Made by a program: the position numbers and the translations under genes
Assembly (NCBI GenBank): GCA_025963265.1
Contig: JAOPUY010000558.1
Coordinates: 1 to 12,809, forward strand
DNA: 12,809 bases
From: Frankiales bacterium
GTDB taxonomy: Bacteria > Actinomycetota > Actinomycetes > Mycobacteriales > Jatrophihabitantaceae
Direction of reading: 5' to 3'
Shown here: positions 1-6,156 of the stretch, in pieces
Layout of the letters: each line of letters starts with the position of its first letter
How positions within the stretch are numbered: the first letter of the stretch is position 1
The notes under the pieces: generated by a model
Database searches by the model: none
The model's input: the letters and a program-made list of their open reading frames with translations, nothing else
Told to the model about the DNA's origin: nothing

Positions 1-170
1 AGCCGCGCGAGAGTGGTCAAAACCGTGGTGTATGCGATGCCACCGCCGATCGCATCCTGTACGTCGGCCGCAGTCATCGGTCCTCCCGCGGAGGCAAGAC
101 AACCGAGTACCTCGAGTTCGAGCGCCCCGCGCGCCCGAGTCGGCTTCGGCGCTGGCTTCCCGCGAACCAT
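1..170 (-). CDS. BlaI/MecI/CopY-family transcriptional repressor, N-terminal part (cut by window edge)
   Basis: The minus strand reads from an ATG at 170 to the left edge, giving about 56 residues of an open frame. After a basic, Pro-rich leader comes RGALELEVLGCL, then TAADVQDAI and GIAYTTVLTTLARL. These match the first three helices of the winged-helix DNA-binding domain of BlaI/MecI/CopY repressors. The same pattern (GALExE, TAxEV, LAYTTVxTxLARL) recurs in the second BlaI homologue at 5690-6076, so they are paralogues. A good ribosome binding site (GAGGGG, six bases before the ATG) supports the start. Known members are dimeric repressors of about 120-140 residues, often inactivated by cleavage and often paired with an M56 metallopeptidase. 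The dimerisation domain and any partner would lie beyond the window. The family call is strong; the target is unknown. Confidence 0.8.
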   Translation of the reverse strand, partial: MVRGKPAPKPTRARGALELEVLGCLASAGGPMTAADVQDAIGGGIAYTTVLTTLAR

Positions 171-198
171 GACTATCCCCTCGACCGGCCTCGGCGCG

Positions 199-214
199 TA
201 CGTCGTCGATCGTA
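199..214. promoter_or_regulatory. Possible operator upstream of the left BlaI gene
   Basis: TACG and CGTA form a short inverted repeat with an eight-base centre containing the palindrome TCGA, about 30 bases upstream of the ATG at 170. BlaI-family repressors commonly bind short dyads near their own promoter. The repeat is only four bases per arm, so chance is a real alternative. Confidence 0.2.
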
Positions 215-984
215 ACTGTCGCCTCTGGGTCACGGCCGCGGATCGGTTGGCGCCGGGCGGAACCTGCGGTGCCGTGAGCCAGCAGAGAACTACCGGTCAC
301 ATAGTTTCAATGTCGGGTCCGCGAAATGCACCGCAACGCGCATGAGCGGATGGTTTAGCTTGGCCAAGATCAGCTGGGTGCATTCGAGAGGTGGTTTTAC
401 CGACTCAGAGACTCGGATCTGCTCGTACCGAGAGGCACTTTGTCGGAGATTTTCGTCCTGAATATCCGCATCCTGGGAACCCCTATGGGGGGAGCAGTCG
501 CTTAGGTGTCAGCAGGTGTGCGTGACCCGTCTCATGTCCAGCGCACTTCGAATCTGGCAGGGTGGTACCTGGCCGCTGGGTACCGGTGCTTGCCCGTGGC
601 CGAGGTGGGGTTGTGATGGGCGAGAGTTCACTTTGCGGGTGTGAGAGCCGGCGCTGTCGAGACTGGACGTCTGGCCATGCTGTCATGACCGGCGATGCTC
701 ATGCTGCTCAGCGGCTGGGCCCGGGCGATACGTTGCTTCGGCCTATCGATCCGAGTCTGGCCGGTGGCACCGGCACGGGTCCGTCCGGGAACCCAGAACT
801 CGGTAGGGCGAAGGAGAGCGGCGCTCTGGTTGCGCTGCTCGATGGCGCCAGGCCAGACCGGGCGAGCTCGGGTTTCGCTCCGGTTCGCCGCCTGATCGGT
901 TCCAGATGGGTATGGCCGTTCTCGATCTTGAAGCCGAGGCGAAACTCCGACCTTCGACCTAATCCGAATCCAACCGGAAGCTGT

Positions 985-990
985 GAGGAA
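985..990 (+). promoter_or_regulatory. Ribosome binding site of the SDR gene
   Basis: GAGGAA sits five bases before the ATG at 996 and fixes that start. Confidence 0.7.
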
Positions 991-995
991 CCCAC

Positions 996-1718
996 ATGAC
1001 TGACACTCCCGAAACCAATGCCAGCCCCGAGCCCGCCCCGGGAACGATCGACCGCCAGCACTTGCTCCTGATCGGCGCCGGTGTGGGCCTCGGTGGGGCC
1101 ATCGCCCGCCGCTTCGCCACCGGTGGCTACCGCGTCACCCTGCTCGCACGCAGCGCTGACCGACTGCGTGAGCTCGCGGACAGCCTGGCCGACACCGAGT
1201 CCGACGTCGACACCATCGCCGCCGACGTCAGCGACCCCGAAGGGCTACGAGCCAAGCTGGCCGACCTCTATCACAGAGGCCACGCCCCTGGACTCGTCGT
1301 CTACAACGCGGTGATGGGCGCACCGGACCGACTGATGACCGCGAGCGTCGAGCACCTCCAGACCGCCTATTCCGTCGATGTCATCGGCGCCGTCGTCACC
1401 GCCCAGGTCGCGGCACCAGCCATGCGGGCCGCCGGATTCGGCACCATCCTCGTGACCGGCGGAGGATTCGCCGACCACCCCGTCCCAGTTCTGGCGACCG
1501 TGTCGCTCGGAAAGGCCGCGCTTCGGTCGGCCGCGACCATCCTCGGCCTCGACCTGGCCGCCGACGGGATCCGAGTAGCGACCCTCACGATCGCCGGACA
1601 GATCGTCGCCGACACCGCGTTCGACCCGGCGAGAATCGCCGAGCGCTACTGGGAAGTCGTGCACGCCGACGGGCCGTGGCCGGCCGAGTTCCGCTACCCC
1701 GACGACCAAGCGACGTAG
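996..1718 (+). CDS. SDR-fold protein (short-chain dehydrogenase/reductase homologue) lacking the catalytic Ser and Tyr
   Basis: The 240-residue product has a Rossmann fold of the short-chain dehydrogenase type. The nucleotide-binding loop is GAGVGLGGAIA (residues 27-37), strand 2 ends in LLARS, an acidic turn AADVSD is at 76-81, and the NNAG position reads YNAV at 103-106. The catalytic Tyr-x-x-x-Lys reads VSLGK (169-173): Lys is kept, Tyr is Val. The Ser expected about 13 residues before lies in TGGGF and is Gly. The Asn on helix 4 also appears replaced (SVDVIG). Nucleotide binding is therefore likely, but classical dehydrogenase chemistry is doubtful. The protein could be a binding or regulatory SDR, or act on an unusual substrate. 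The start is supported by GAGGAA five bases before the ATG. It stands alone and is convergent with dedA. Confidence 0.85.
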   Translation: MTDTPETNASPEPAPGTIDRQHLLLIGAGVGLGGAIARRFATGGYRVTLLARSADRLRELADSLADTESDVDTIAADVSDPEGLRAKLADLYHRGHAPGLVVYNAVMGAPDRLMTASVEHLQTAYSVDVIGAVVTAQVAAPAMRAAGFGTILVTGGGFADHPVPVLATVSLGKAALRSAATILGLDLAADGIRVATLTIAGQIVADTAFDPARIAERYWEVVHADGPWPAEFRYPDDQAT

Positions 1719-1770
1719 CGATGAGACGGCCCGCGCTCCGCCGGCTCGCGGTCGCGGGTTTGGGTCATCG
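1719..1770. terminator. Candidate bidirectional terminator between SDR and dedA
   Basis: The gap between the two convergent genes holds nested inverted repeats. The outer arms are CGATGA (1719-1724) and TCATCG (1765-1770); the inner arms are CCCGCG (1730-1735) and CGCGGG (1753-1758). There is no T tract, as is common for high-GC actinobacterial terminators. Position and symmetry support the call, but it is unproven. Confidence 0.45.
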
Positions 1771-1773
1771 GCC

Positions 1774-2406
1774 TTAGTTCTCGCGGTTGGACGCGCCGCC
1801 CATCGAGCGTTGTTTGCGGTACTCCAGGACCAGCGGGATGGCGCTGAGGATGATCACTCCAGCTGTGATGGGCAGGATGTAGTGGTCGATGTTGATCGCG
1901 CTGCCCAGGAAGTAGCCGAGCAGGGTGACGCCGCCAGCCCATAGGACGCCGCCGATCAGGTTGAGCGCGGTAAACGTCCGGGCCGGGATCGCCAGCACGC
2001 CGGCCACCGGGTTGATGAGGGTGCGGACGACCGGGACGAAGCGGCTGATGAGCAGGGCCTTGCCAGTGCCGTACTGCTCGAGCAGTTCGTGCGCCCGCGT
2101 CACGTTTGCCTGCCTGAAAAATCGGGAGTCCGGGCGGTTGAACAGCGCGGGCCCGGCCCGCCGTCCGATCAGGTATCCCGACTGCGAGCCTAGGATCGCG
2201 GCGACGATGACCGCCACGAGAACGAGGCCAAGATTGAGGTGGACCCGGGCGGTCGCCGACCCGGCGCTGTAGGCGCCAGCGAGGAAGAGCAGAGAGTCTC
2301 CGGGTAGAAAGAATCCGATCAACAAGCCGGTCTCGGCGAAGATGACGACCGCCAAGCCCCACGTGCCGTAATCGGAGATGAGCTGGCCCGGGTTGAGAAA
2401 GCTCAC
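1774..2406 (-). CDS. DedA family membrane protein (VTT/SNARE-associated domain)
   Basis: The 210-residue protein has the DedA layout: an N-terminal re-entrant region with an acidic residue (AVVIFAETG, around 19-27), the motif FFLPGDSLLFLAG (32-44), a long hydrophobic stretch at 58-80, the signature SRFVPVVRTLINPVAG (121-136), and C-terminal membrane helices at 150-170 and 178-195. Asp37, Arg122 and Arg128 match residues known to be essential in E. coli DedA proteins. Several DedA members translocate undecaprenyl phosphate across the membrane, others act on phospholipids or affect proton-dependent resistance; which applies here is inference. I chose the GTG at 2406: translation from there matches family length, and it overlaps the stop of the upstream 53-codon frame (GTGA). 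An in-frame start at 2547 would add an Arg-rich leader that is really another frame. Confidence 0.88.
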   Translation of the reverse strand: MSFLNPGQLISDYGTWGLAVVIFAETGLLIGFFLPGDSLLFLAGAYSAGSATARVHLNLGLVLVAVIVAAILGSQSGYLIGRRAGPALFNRPDSRFFRQANVTRAHELLEQYGTGKALLISRFVPVVRTLINPVAGVLAIPARTFTALNLIGGVLWAGGVTLLGYFLGSAINIDHYILPITAGVIILSAIPLVLEYRKQRSMGGASNREN

Positions 2407-2564
2407 CGGTTCACCAGCACCACAGAGACTGCGCCACCGACTACGCAGCACCCGGCGAACGGCTTCAGCGGGCGGTTCTCGAAGTGCCGGCTCAGGAATC
2501 GGATGCTGACGTAGGCGCTGCCGCCGATGACGCTCGCTTCGAGCCAACCCAGGTGTGGGCTCAC
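2403..2564 (-). pseudogene. 53-codon frame resembling the C-terminus of undecaprenyl-diphosphate phosphatase (UppP/BacA), coupled to dedA
   Basis: A GTG-initiated frame of 53 residues ends in a TGA sharing four bases with the GTG of dedA. The product has a hydrophobic segment, the core RFLSRHFENRPLKPFAG (residues 22-38), then a second hydrophobic segment CCVVGGAVSVVLV. This resembles the last two helices of UppP, where a membrane segment is followed by LxRY...PF and a final helix. The match is from memory of the family, not alignment. UppP is normally around 270 residues, so about four fifths is missing. An in-frame TAA lies 14 codons upstream with no alternative start. Yet the ribosome binding site (GGAAGGA, eight bases before the GTG) and the overlap suggest it may still be translated and serve to couple dedA. 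An unrelated small membrane protein is the alternative. Confidence 0.55.
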
Positions 2565-2572
2565 AGGTGATG

Positions 2573-2579
2573 TCCTTCC
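2573..2579 (-). promoter_or_regulatory. Ribosome binding site of the 53-codon frame before dedA
   Basis: The minus strand reads GGAAGGA eight bases before the GTG at 2564. It is the only strong site upstream of dedA, so dedA translation probably depends on reading through the small frame. Confidence 0.6.
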
Positions 2580-2671
2580 AGCTTGGGATTTTGGTGTGCG
2601 GAATTACGCGGCGTCGACTGGAATCATGGTGGGACTTAATTCATGTCACCATCGTGTGAAGCGAGGCGCCC

Positions 2672-2911
2672 GTGACTGACCTCGCACCCACATCACGCTC
2701 ACATTTCTCTGCCCTTACAGTCCGCAGAATGCGCATCTTGGTGGCAGCAGACGACGTGCGGCTGGCCAGCATGCTTTCGGGGGCACCCACACGCTGGACC
2801 CCAGCGAAACACGAGGTGCGACGTGATCATGCGCTGCTCGAGCTGTCGCCGCGTGAATTCTCAACGCTCGAGCTCCTGATGCGCCAATTGGAAGTGGCGA
2901 TCCCGCTGTGA
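2672..2911 (+). pseudogene. Remnant of an OmpR-family response regulator with internal deletion
   Basis: The 79-residue frame joins two recognisable pieces. MRILVAADDVRLASML (residues 20-35) is the first strand and acidic pocket of a receiver domain, normally followed by about 100 more residues. Directly after it, TPAKHEVRRDHALLELSPREFSTLELLMR (43-71) is the start of an OmpR/PhoB winged helix, whose recognition helix and wing should follow. Instead the frame stops after ten residues. The phospho-accepting Asp, the receiver core and the DNA-recognition helix are all absent. Intact proteins are about 220-240 residues. I read this as a pseudogene produced by an internal deletion and loss of the 3' end. 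I found no matching continuation in the other plus frames downstream and no histidine kinase. A GAGG lies before the GTG at 2672; ATG 2729 would be the ancestral start. Confidence 0.75.
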
Positions 2912-2930
2912 GCACACCAAAGAGCGAGCA

Positions 2931-3104
2931 GTGACAAGCATTTGCAGGCTCCGGCGGCTTCTTCCGCTGACCATGCGGATCGTCCCAATCAGCGGACGGA
3001 TCGCCGCCGCCTCCACCACCGCGCCGGCCGGGGTCCACATCAGTTGGCCGACTGCTGCCACGGCAGCGACGCTCAGGTCGGTTCAAGCGGGGGTGGCGAG
3101 ATGA
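2931..3104 (+). CDS. Small uncharacterised frame overlapping the start of the DMT permease gene
   Basis: A GTG at 2931 opens 57 codons ending in a TGA that shares ATGA with the permease start at 3101. The product is basic at the N-terminus (CRLRRLLPLTMR) and then Ala/Thr-rich with no domain I recognise. The four-base overlap is the only argument for a gene; no clear Shine-Dalgarno sequence precedes it. It may be a leader frame, decayed DNA after the regulator remnant, or chance. Confidence 0.2.
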   Translation: MTSICRLRRLLPLTMRIVPISGRIAAASTTAPAGVHISWPTAATAATLRSVQAGVAR

Positions 3105-3973
3105 CCAACACGTGGGTCGTGGTCGGTCTGAGCCTCGGGGCCGGGTTCGGGTTTGCCGTCTCGACGAATCTCAAGCACGCCAGCGCGGCCGACCTGCCTG
3201 CGCTGCCGAGGTTGAGCGTGCGCAACATCAGCCGGTTCCTGGCCGTGATGACCTTGCATCGCCTGTGGCTGCTGGGCGTCGTCGCTGACGTGGCTGGGTT
3301 GGTCATGCAGATCTTCGCGCTGCACCTCGGGGCGTTGGCCATCGTTCAACCGCTGCTCGTGTCGGGGTTGTTGTTCTCGGTGTTGCTGCGCCAATTGAAG
3401 ACTCCCAACCCGCGTCGCACCGATCTCGTGTGGTCGGGGGTGCTAGTGGCCTCGTTGGCTGGCTTCCTGCTGGTGGTGGGCAGCGGCTCCGGGGTCAATC
3501 CGAGTCAGGCCGCGGATCACCTGCCAGCCGCCTTGGCCGCGCTGGTCGGCGCCACGGTCGCCGTGGGCGCGGTCTGGTTGGCGCGTCGGCACGGCCCGGC
3601 GGCCATCTCGGCCACCCTGATCGGCGCGGCCGTCGGGCTGCTCTACGCCGCTGACGCGGCGCTCCTTAAAGGGGTCACCAACGAGGCGGTCCGTGGTGTG
3701 GGCGATCTGCTGCGCGGTTGGCAGCTCTACACGGTGATCGTGGTCGGGGGGCTGGGCCTCTTCCTATCCCAACTCGCCTACCAGGCTGGACCGCTGACGG
3801 CCAGCCAACCGACCATCGCCGCCGTCGACCCGCTCGCCAGCGTGGCGATCGGAGTGCTCATCTTCGACGAGCACCTGCGGCGCGGCCCCTGGGCCGGCGC
3901 GGCGCTGCCAGTTCTGATCGTCTTGCTGGTGCTGTCGGTCCTGAAACTGGGCCGCCGTCCTGCGCCAACATGA
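3101..3973 (+). CDS. DMT-superfamily (EamA/NIPA-like) membrane permease
   Basis: The 290-residue product is almost entirely hydrophobic, with about nine membrane segments: around 5-22, 57-73, 78-96, 110-128, 142-162, 168-187, 208-227, 238-255 and 265-283. The second half starts a new cycle of four to five helices, as expected for the duplicated drug/metabolite transporter fold. NLKHASA near residue 23 and the helix-end motifs QPLLVSGLLFSVLL (83-96) and QPTIAAVDPLASVAIG (236-251) fit DMT proteins often found in actinobacteria. The substrate cannot be read from sequence. I chose the ATG at 3101 because the in-frame extension to 2942 is hydrophilic and His/Arg-rich, and the first helix begins right after this ATG with a G-rich site before it. 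The gene overlaps the PAP2 gene by four bases, so the two are probably translated together. Confidence 0.82.
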   Translation: MTNTWVVVGLSLGAGFGFAVSTNLKHASAADLPALPRLSVRNISRFLAVMTLHRLWLLGVVADVAGLVMQIFALHLGALAIVQPLLVSGLLFSVLLRQLKTPNPRRTDLVWSGVLVASLAGFLLVVGSGSGVNPSQAADHLPAALAALVGATVAVGAVWLARRHGPAAISATLIGAAVGLLYAADAALLKGVTNEAVRGVGDLLRGWQLYTVIVVGGLGLFLSQLAYQAGPLTASQPTIAAVDPLASVAIGVLIFDEHLRRGPWAGAALPVLIVLLVLSVLKLGRRPAPT

Positions 3974-4710
3974 CGTCGCCGATGCTCGATTCGCGAGAAC
4001 CGCCGGTCGGCGAGGGAGCGCTCGCGCGACGATGCCGCCGGTCGCTCACGTTCGCTCCGATCGGTGTCTTCATGCTGCTCTACATTCTGGTGGGCCTCGG
4101 ATTTCACCATGATGAGCTCGATCGTCGGGTGTCAGAGGCGATGAGCCGTCAGGCGCACGGACCGCTGCTGGCATTCGCCCGCGACGCGACGACCCTCGGC
4201 TCGACCACCGCTCTGTTGCTCGCGCTGGGCGTCGCGACGGCCGTCCTGCTGACCCTCCGACAGCGCAGCGCGGTCTTCCGGGTGCTCGCGACCTCGGCTG
4301 CTTGCTCGACCGCGGTCTCGCTGGCCAAGGTGACCGCACGGCGCCCCCGACCGGACCTGCGGCCGCCCGTCGCGCACGCGAGCGGCTACGCCTTTCCATC
4401 TGGCCACGCGGCAAATAGCGTGGCGGTGTACGGCTCGATCCTGTTGGTCGTGCTCCCCTGGGTCGCCCGGCGCTGGCAACGTTGGCTGCTGACTGCGGTC
4501 ACAATCCTGCCCGTGCTGGCCGTCGCCCTCAGCCGACTGGTTCTCGGCGTCCACTGGCTGACTGACGTGCTGGGGGGCCTGTCCCTCGGACTGGCCTTGT
4601 TGCAGGTGTCCTGCTGGCTTTCGGGCGGCGCTCGACCCGCAGTTCCGCCCGCCCAGCGCCCGTCCCCGCCGCGGGCCGCCCGCGGCCGGGGACGACGGCG
4701 TTCTGCGTAA
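3970..4710 (+). CDS. PAP2-superfamily membrane phosphatase
   Basis: The 246-residue protein carries all three phosphatase motifs of the PAP2 superfamily: KVTARRPRP (120-128, Kx6RP), PSGH (143-146) and SRLVLGVHWLTD (188-199, SRx5Hx3D), with catalytic histidines H146 and H195. Membrane helices lie around 28-45, 79-96, 105-120, 152-166, 173-189 and 197-216, giving the usual six-helix fold with the active site at the outer face. Such enzymes dephosphorylate phosphatidate, lysophospholipids or undecaprenyl diphosphate. The last 25 residues are an Arg/Pro/Gly-rich cytoplasmic tail, encoded by very GC-rich DNA with a strong inverted repeat (4664-4691). The ATG at 3970 overlaps the permease stop (ATGA). 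A start at 3718 is in frame but would run antiparallel to nothing useful: it lies within the permease and adds Arg-rich, non-membrane sequence. Confidence 0.9.
   Translation: MTSPMLDSREPPVGEGALARRCRRSLTFAPIGVFMLLYILVGLGFHHDELDRRVSEAMSRQAHGPLLAFARDATTLGSTTALLLALGVATAVLLTLRQRSAVFRVLATSAACSTAVSLAKVTARRPRPDLRPPVAHASGYAFPSGHAANSVAVYGSILLVVLPWVARRWQRWLLTAVTILPVLAVALSRLVLGVHWLTDVLGGLSLGLALLQVSCWLSGGARPAVPPAQRPSPPRAARGRGRRRSA
4664..4691 (+). repeat. GC-only inverted repeat at the 3' end of the PAP2 gene
   Basis: CCCCGCCGCGGGC (4664-4676) is followed one base later by GCCCGCGGCCGGGG (4678-4691), its complement with one bulged base. The RNA would form a very stable hairpin about 17 bases before the stop codon. 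It may slow translation, protect the transcript end or help termination. The ten-base palindrome GCGATATCGC follows directly after the stop at 4711-4720. Confidence 0.5.
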
Positions 4711-4769
4711 GCGATATCGCCTTCATGTCAACGACCCGAGCGTGGCCGCGTTTGCTCCAAATCTCGGGG

Positions 4770-5693
4770 CTAGTGACGTCCAGCTCGATAGGCCTCTTGG
4801 GCTAGTTCGAACAATCCCTCCGTGTACCGCCACGACATCACCGCGGCGACAGCGGTGGAAAGGGCAGCACCCGCGAAGGTCAGCAACGGCCAGAACGTCG
4901 CGGTCCGTTTGGGAGCGCGCAATGCGTCTAGCCGTGCTACCACCGCGGTGGTGGCCGCGCAAAGCGCCAGCCCCGGAAGCTCGGCGGGGCGTCCGACGGC
5001 GGCCCGGCTCAGTGTCTCAGCGACCACCTCCCGCGGACATACTCGACTCGCGTCCTCATCAGCCCAGCGCTCGCAAGCAAGCTCGACCGCCGCCCGGTTA
5101 GCGCCGATCAGCGGATTGACGGCTGCGGCTAACCAAGCCACAGTCTGATGAACGTGGTGACGATGCTGTAAATGCGCCCGTTCGTGAGCGAGCAGCGCGC
5201 GTCGCTGCGCGGCATCTAGCTCTTGCAGCATCCCGCTGCTCACGACGATGCATCCGGGTTTTCCTGGAACGGCAAAAGCTCGGCGAGCGGCCGTCTCGAA
5301 CACGCAGAGCTCGCCACCCTGCCTCGGCAACTCTGCGGCGAGACGGAAGGAGTCACGAGTTGCGCGGGCCCGAGCGACGAACACCCGCGTGAAGCGAACG
5401 GCAAATGCGACCACTAGGACGGCGGCGACGCCTCCCAGCGCCACGGACAGTGGGCTGCGTTGAGCCAGAAGGTCGTCTGACCATCTTCCAAGCGAGGCGA
5501 CCAGTGGAAGCCGGCCGACCGCGACGAAGGCCAACAGCGCCAATGACGCGCTTGAGGCCGCGGCAAGGAGCACGCCCCCGACGGTGAGTAGCCAAGTGGC
5601 CATCCGAGGCGGGAGGTGGACGACCAGCGGGGGCGCGACCATCCCGAACGCTCCGCTCATCAGGAAGGGCAGATAGAAGGCGTAAGCCGTCAT
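4770..5693 (-). CDS. M56-family (BlaR1-like) membrane zinc metallopeptidase
   Basis: The 307-residue protein has N-terminal membrane helices (about 5-25, 33-60, 84-104), a cytoplasmic loop with the zinc-peptidase motif HERAH (170-174), and downstream acidic residues in ELACERWADEDA (204-215) that would supply the third zinc ligand. A C-terminal membrane helix lies near 267-288. This is the BlaR1/MecR1 peptidase fold without the extracellular penicillin-binding sensor, since full BlaR1 is about 580-600 residues. The characterised BlaR1 type cleaves or triggers cleavage of its partner BlaI repressor. The BlaI gene ends inside the start of this one (ATGA overlap at 5690-5693), so the two form a coupled pair. 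The signal sensed is unknown; the short loops leave little extracytoplasmic sequence. Confidence 0.88.
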   Translation of the reverse strand: MTAYAFYLPFLMSGAFGMVAPPLVVHLPPRMATWLLTVGGVLLAAASSASLALLAFVAVGRLPLVASLGRWSDDLLAQRSPLSVALGGVAAVLVVAFAVRFTRVFVARARATRDSFRLAAELPRQGGELCVFETAARRAFAVPGKPGCIVVSSGMLQELDAAQRRALLAHERAHLQHRHHVHQTVAWLAAAVNPLIGANRAAVELACERWADEDASRVCPREVVAETLSRAAVGRPAELPGLALCAATTAVVARLDALRAPKRTATFWPLLTFAGAALSTAVAAVMSWRYTEGLFELAQEAYRAGRH

Positions 5694-6076
5694 GAGTCGC
5701 CCCGCCCCCTGCGCAGCTCGAGCAATGTGGACAGCGTCGCCTCGTCCTCCGGGCTCAAGTCCTGCAGGAATCGGCTCAAGACCGAGGTGCGGTCATTGCT
5801 ACCGTCGAGCTGGGCGCGCATCTTGGTGGCCGCTATGCCGGAGCCGTCCAGCACCGCGGAGTAGGCGTGGGCCCGCCCAGCTTGTTGGCGCTGAACCGCG
5901 CCTTTGGCCAGCAGCCGCGCGAGGATTGTTTGAACCGTCGTATACGCCAACGTTCCGTCAAGTTCCGCGGCGACTTCGCCGGCGGTCAGCGGCCGCTTTG
6001 CCGCCCACAGCGTAGCTAGAATCTCTGACTCAAGCGCACCATTCTGCCTCCGTTTCAAGGCGGCTCCGTTCTCCAT
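5690..6076 (-). CDS. BlaI/MecI/CopY-family transcriptional repressor
   Basis: The 128-residue product has the BlaI winged helix: NGALESEILATLW (12-24), LTAGEVAAELDGTLAYTTVQTILARLLAKG (30-59), then the wing VQRQQAGRAHAYSA (61-74). The C-terminal part (80-125) is helical and ends in the acidic, Leu-rich segment LSPEDEATLSTLLELRRG, typical of the dimerisation domain. Such repressors sit on dyads in their own promoter and are released when the partner M56 peptidase is activated. I chose the ATG at 6076. A TTG at 6112 is in frame, but an inverted repeat (6088-6106) lies between the two and fits an operator just upstream of the ATG. Neither start has a strong ribosome binding site, so a leaderless transcript is possible. 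It is coupled to the M56 gene. Confidence 0.85.
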   Translation of the reverse strand: MENGAALKRRQNGALESEILATLWAAKRPLTAGEVAAELDGTLAYTTVQTILARLLAKGAVQRQQAGRAHAYSAVLDGSGIAATKMRAQLDGSNDRTSVLSRFLQDLSPEDEATLSTLLELRRGRGDS

Positions 6077-6087
6077 GTCGCAACGCG

Positions 6088-6106
6088 TCGGATTTCTCGC
6101 ATCCGA
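6088..6106. promoter_or_regulatory. Candidate BlaI operator
   Basis: TCGGAT (6088-6093) and ATCCGA (6101-6106) are perfect six-base arms separated by seven bases, located 12 bases upstream of the chosen blaI ATG. The position suits autoregulation of the BlaI-M56 pair. The sequence is not the textbook TACA/TGTA type, so binding is inference. Confidence 0.4.
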
Positions 6107-6156
6107 TTTCAAGGTACTTGCCGATCAAGCTGACGGGGAGCCCAATCGAGCCGCAG

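Larger units (their letters stand above)
171..995. other. Long intergenic region with no recognisable gene
   Basis: Between the left BlaI gene (minus) and the dehydrogenase (plus) lie about 825 bases. Open frames exist on both strands, for example plus 562-999, but their translations are rich in Arg, Gly, Pro and Ser without any domain pattern and they overlap one another. The stretch 300-480 looks less GC-rich than the coding DNA. It holds a short hairpin, CCCC-TAT-GGGG at 480-490, and a doubled GGTACC motif near 565-586. The two outer genes are divergent, so their promoters must be here. No tRNA or protein remnant was recognised. Confidence 0.6.

Noticed and set aside
13..345. Plus-strand frame of 110 codons at the left edge
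   Set aside because: It is the antisense shadow of the BlaI N-terminal frame, which has a real domain pattern and ribosome binding site.
480..490. CCCC-TAT-GGGG as a terminator
   Set aside because: The stem is only four bases, lacks a T tract and no gene ends nearby.
562..999. Plus-strand open frame of 145 codons before the SDR gene
   Set aside because: Composition is Arg/Gly/Pro/Ser-rich with no domain, it overlaps the SDR start in another frame, and no ribosome binding site supports it.
1694..2362. Minus-strand frame of 222 codons over dedA
   Set aside because: Highly Arg/Gly/Pro-rich, no domain; it lies fully over the DedA gene in another frame.
2407..2547. N-terminal extension of DedA to 2547
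   Set aside because: The added 47 residues are Arg-rich without family match; the overlapping UppP-like frame and the GTGA overlap explain this DNA better.
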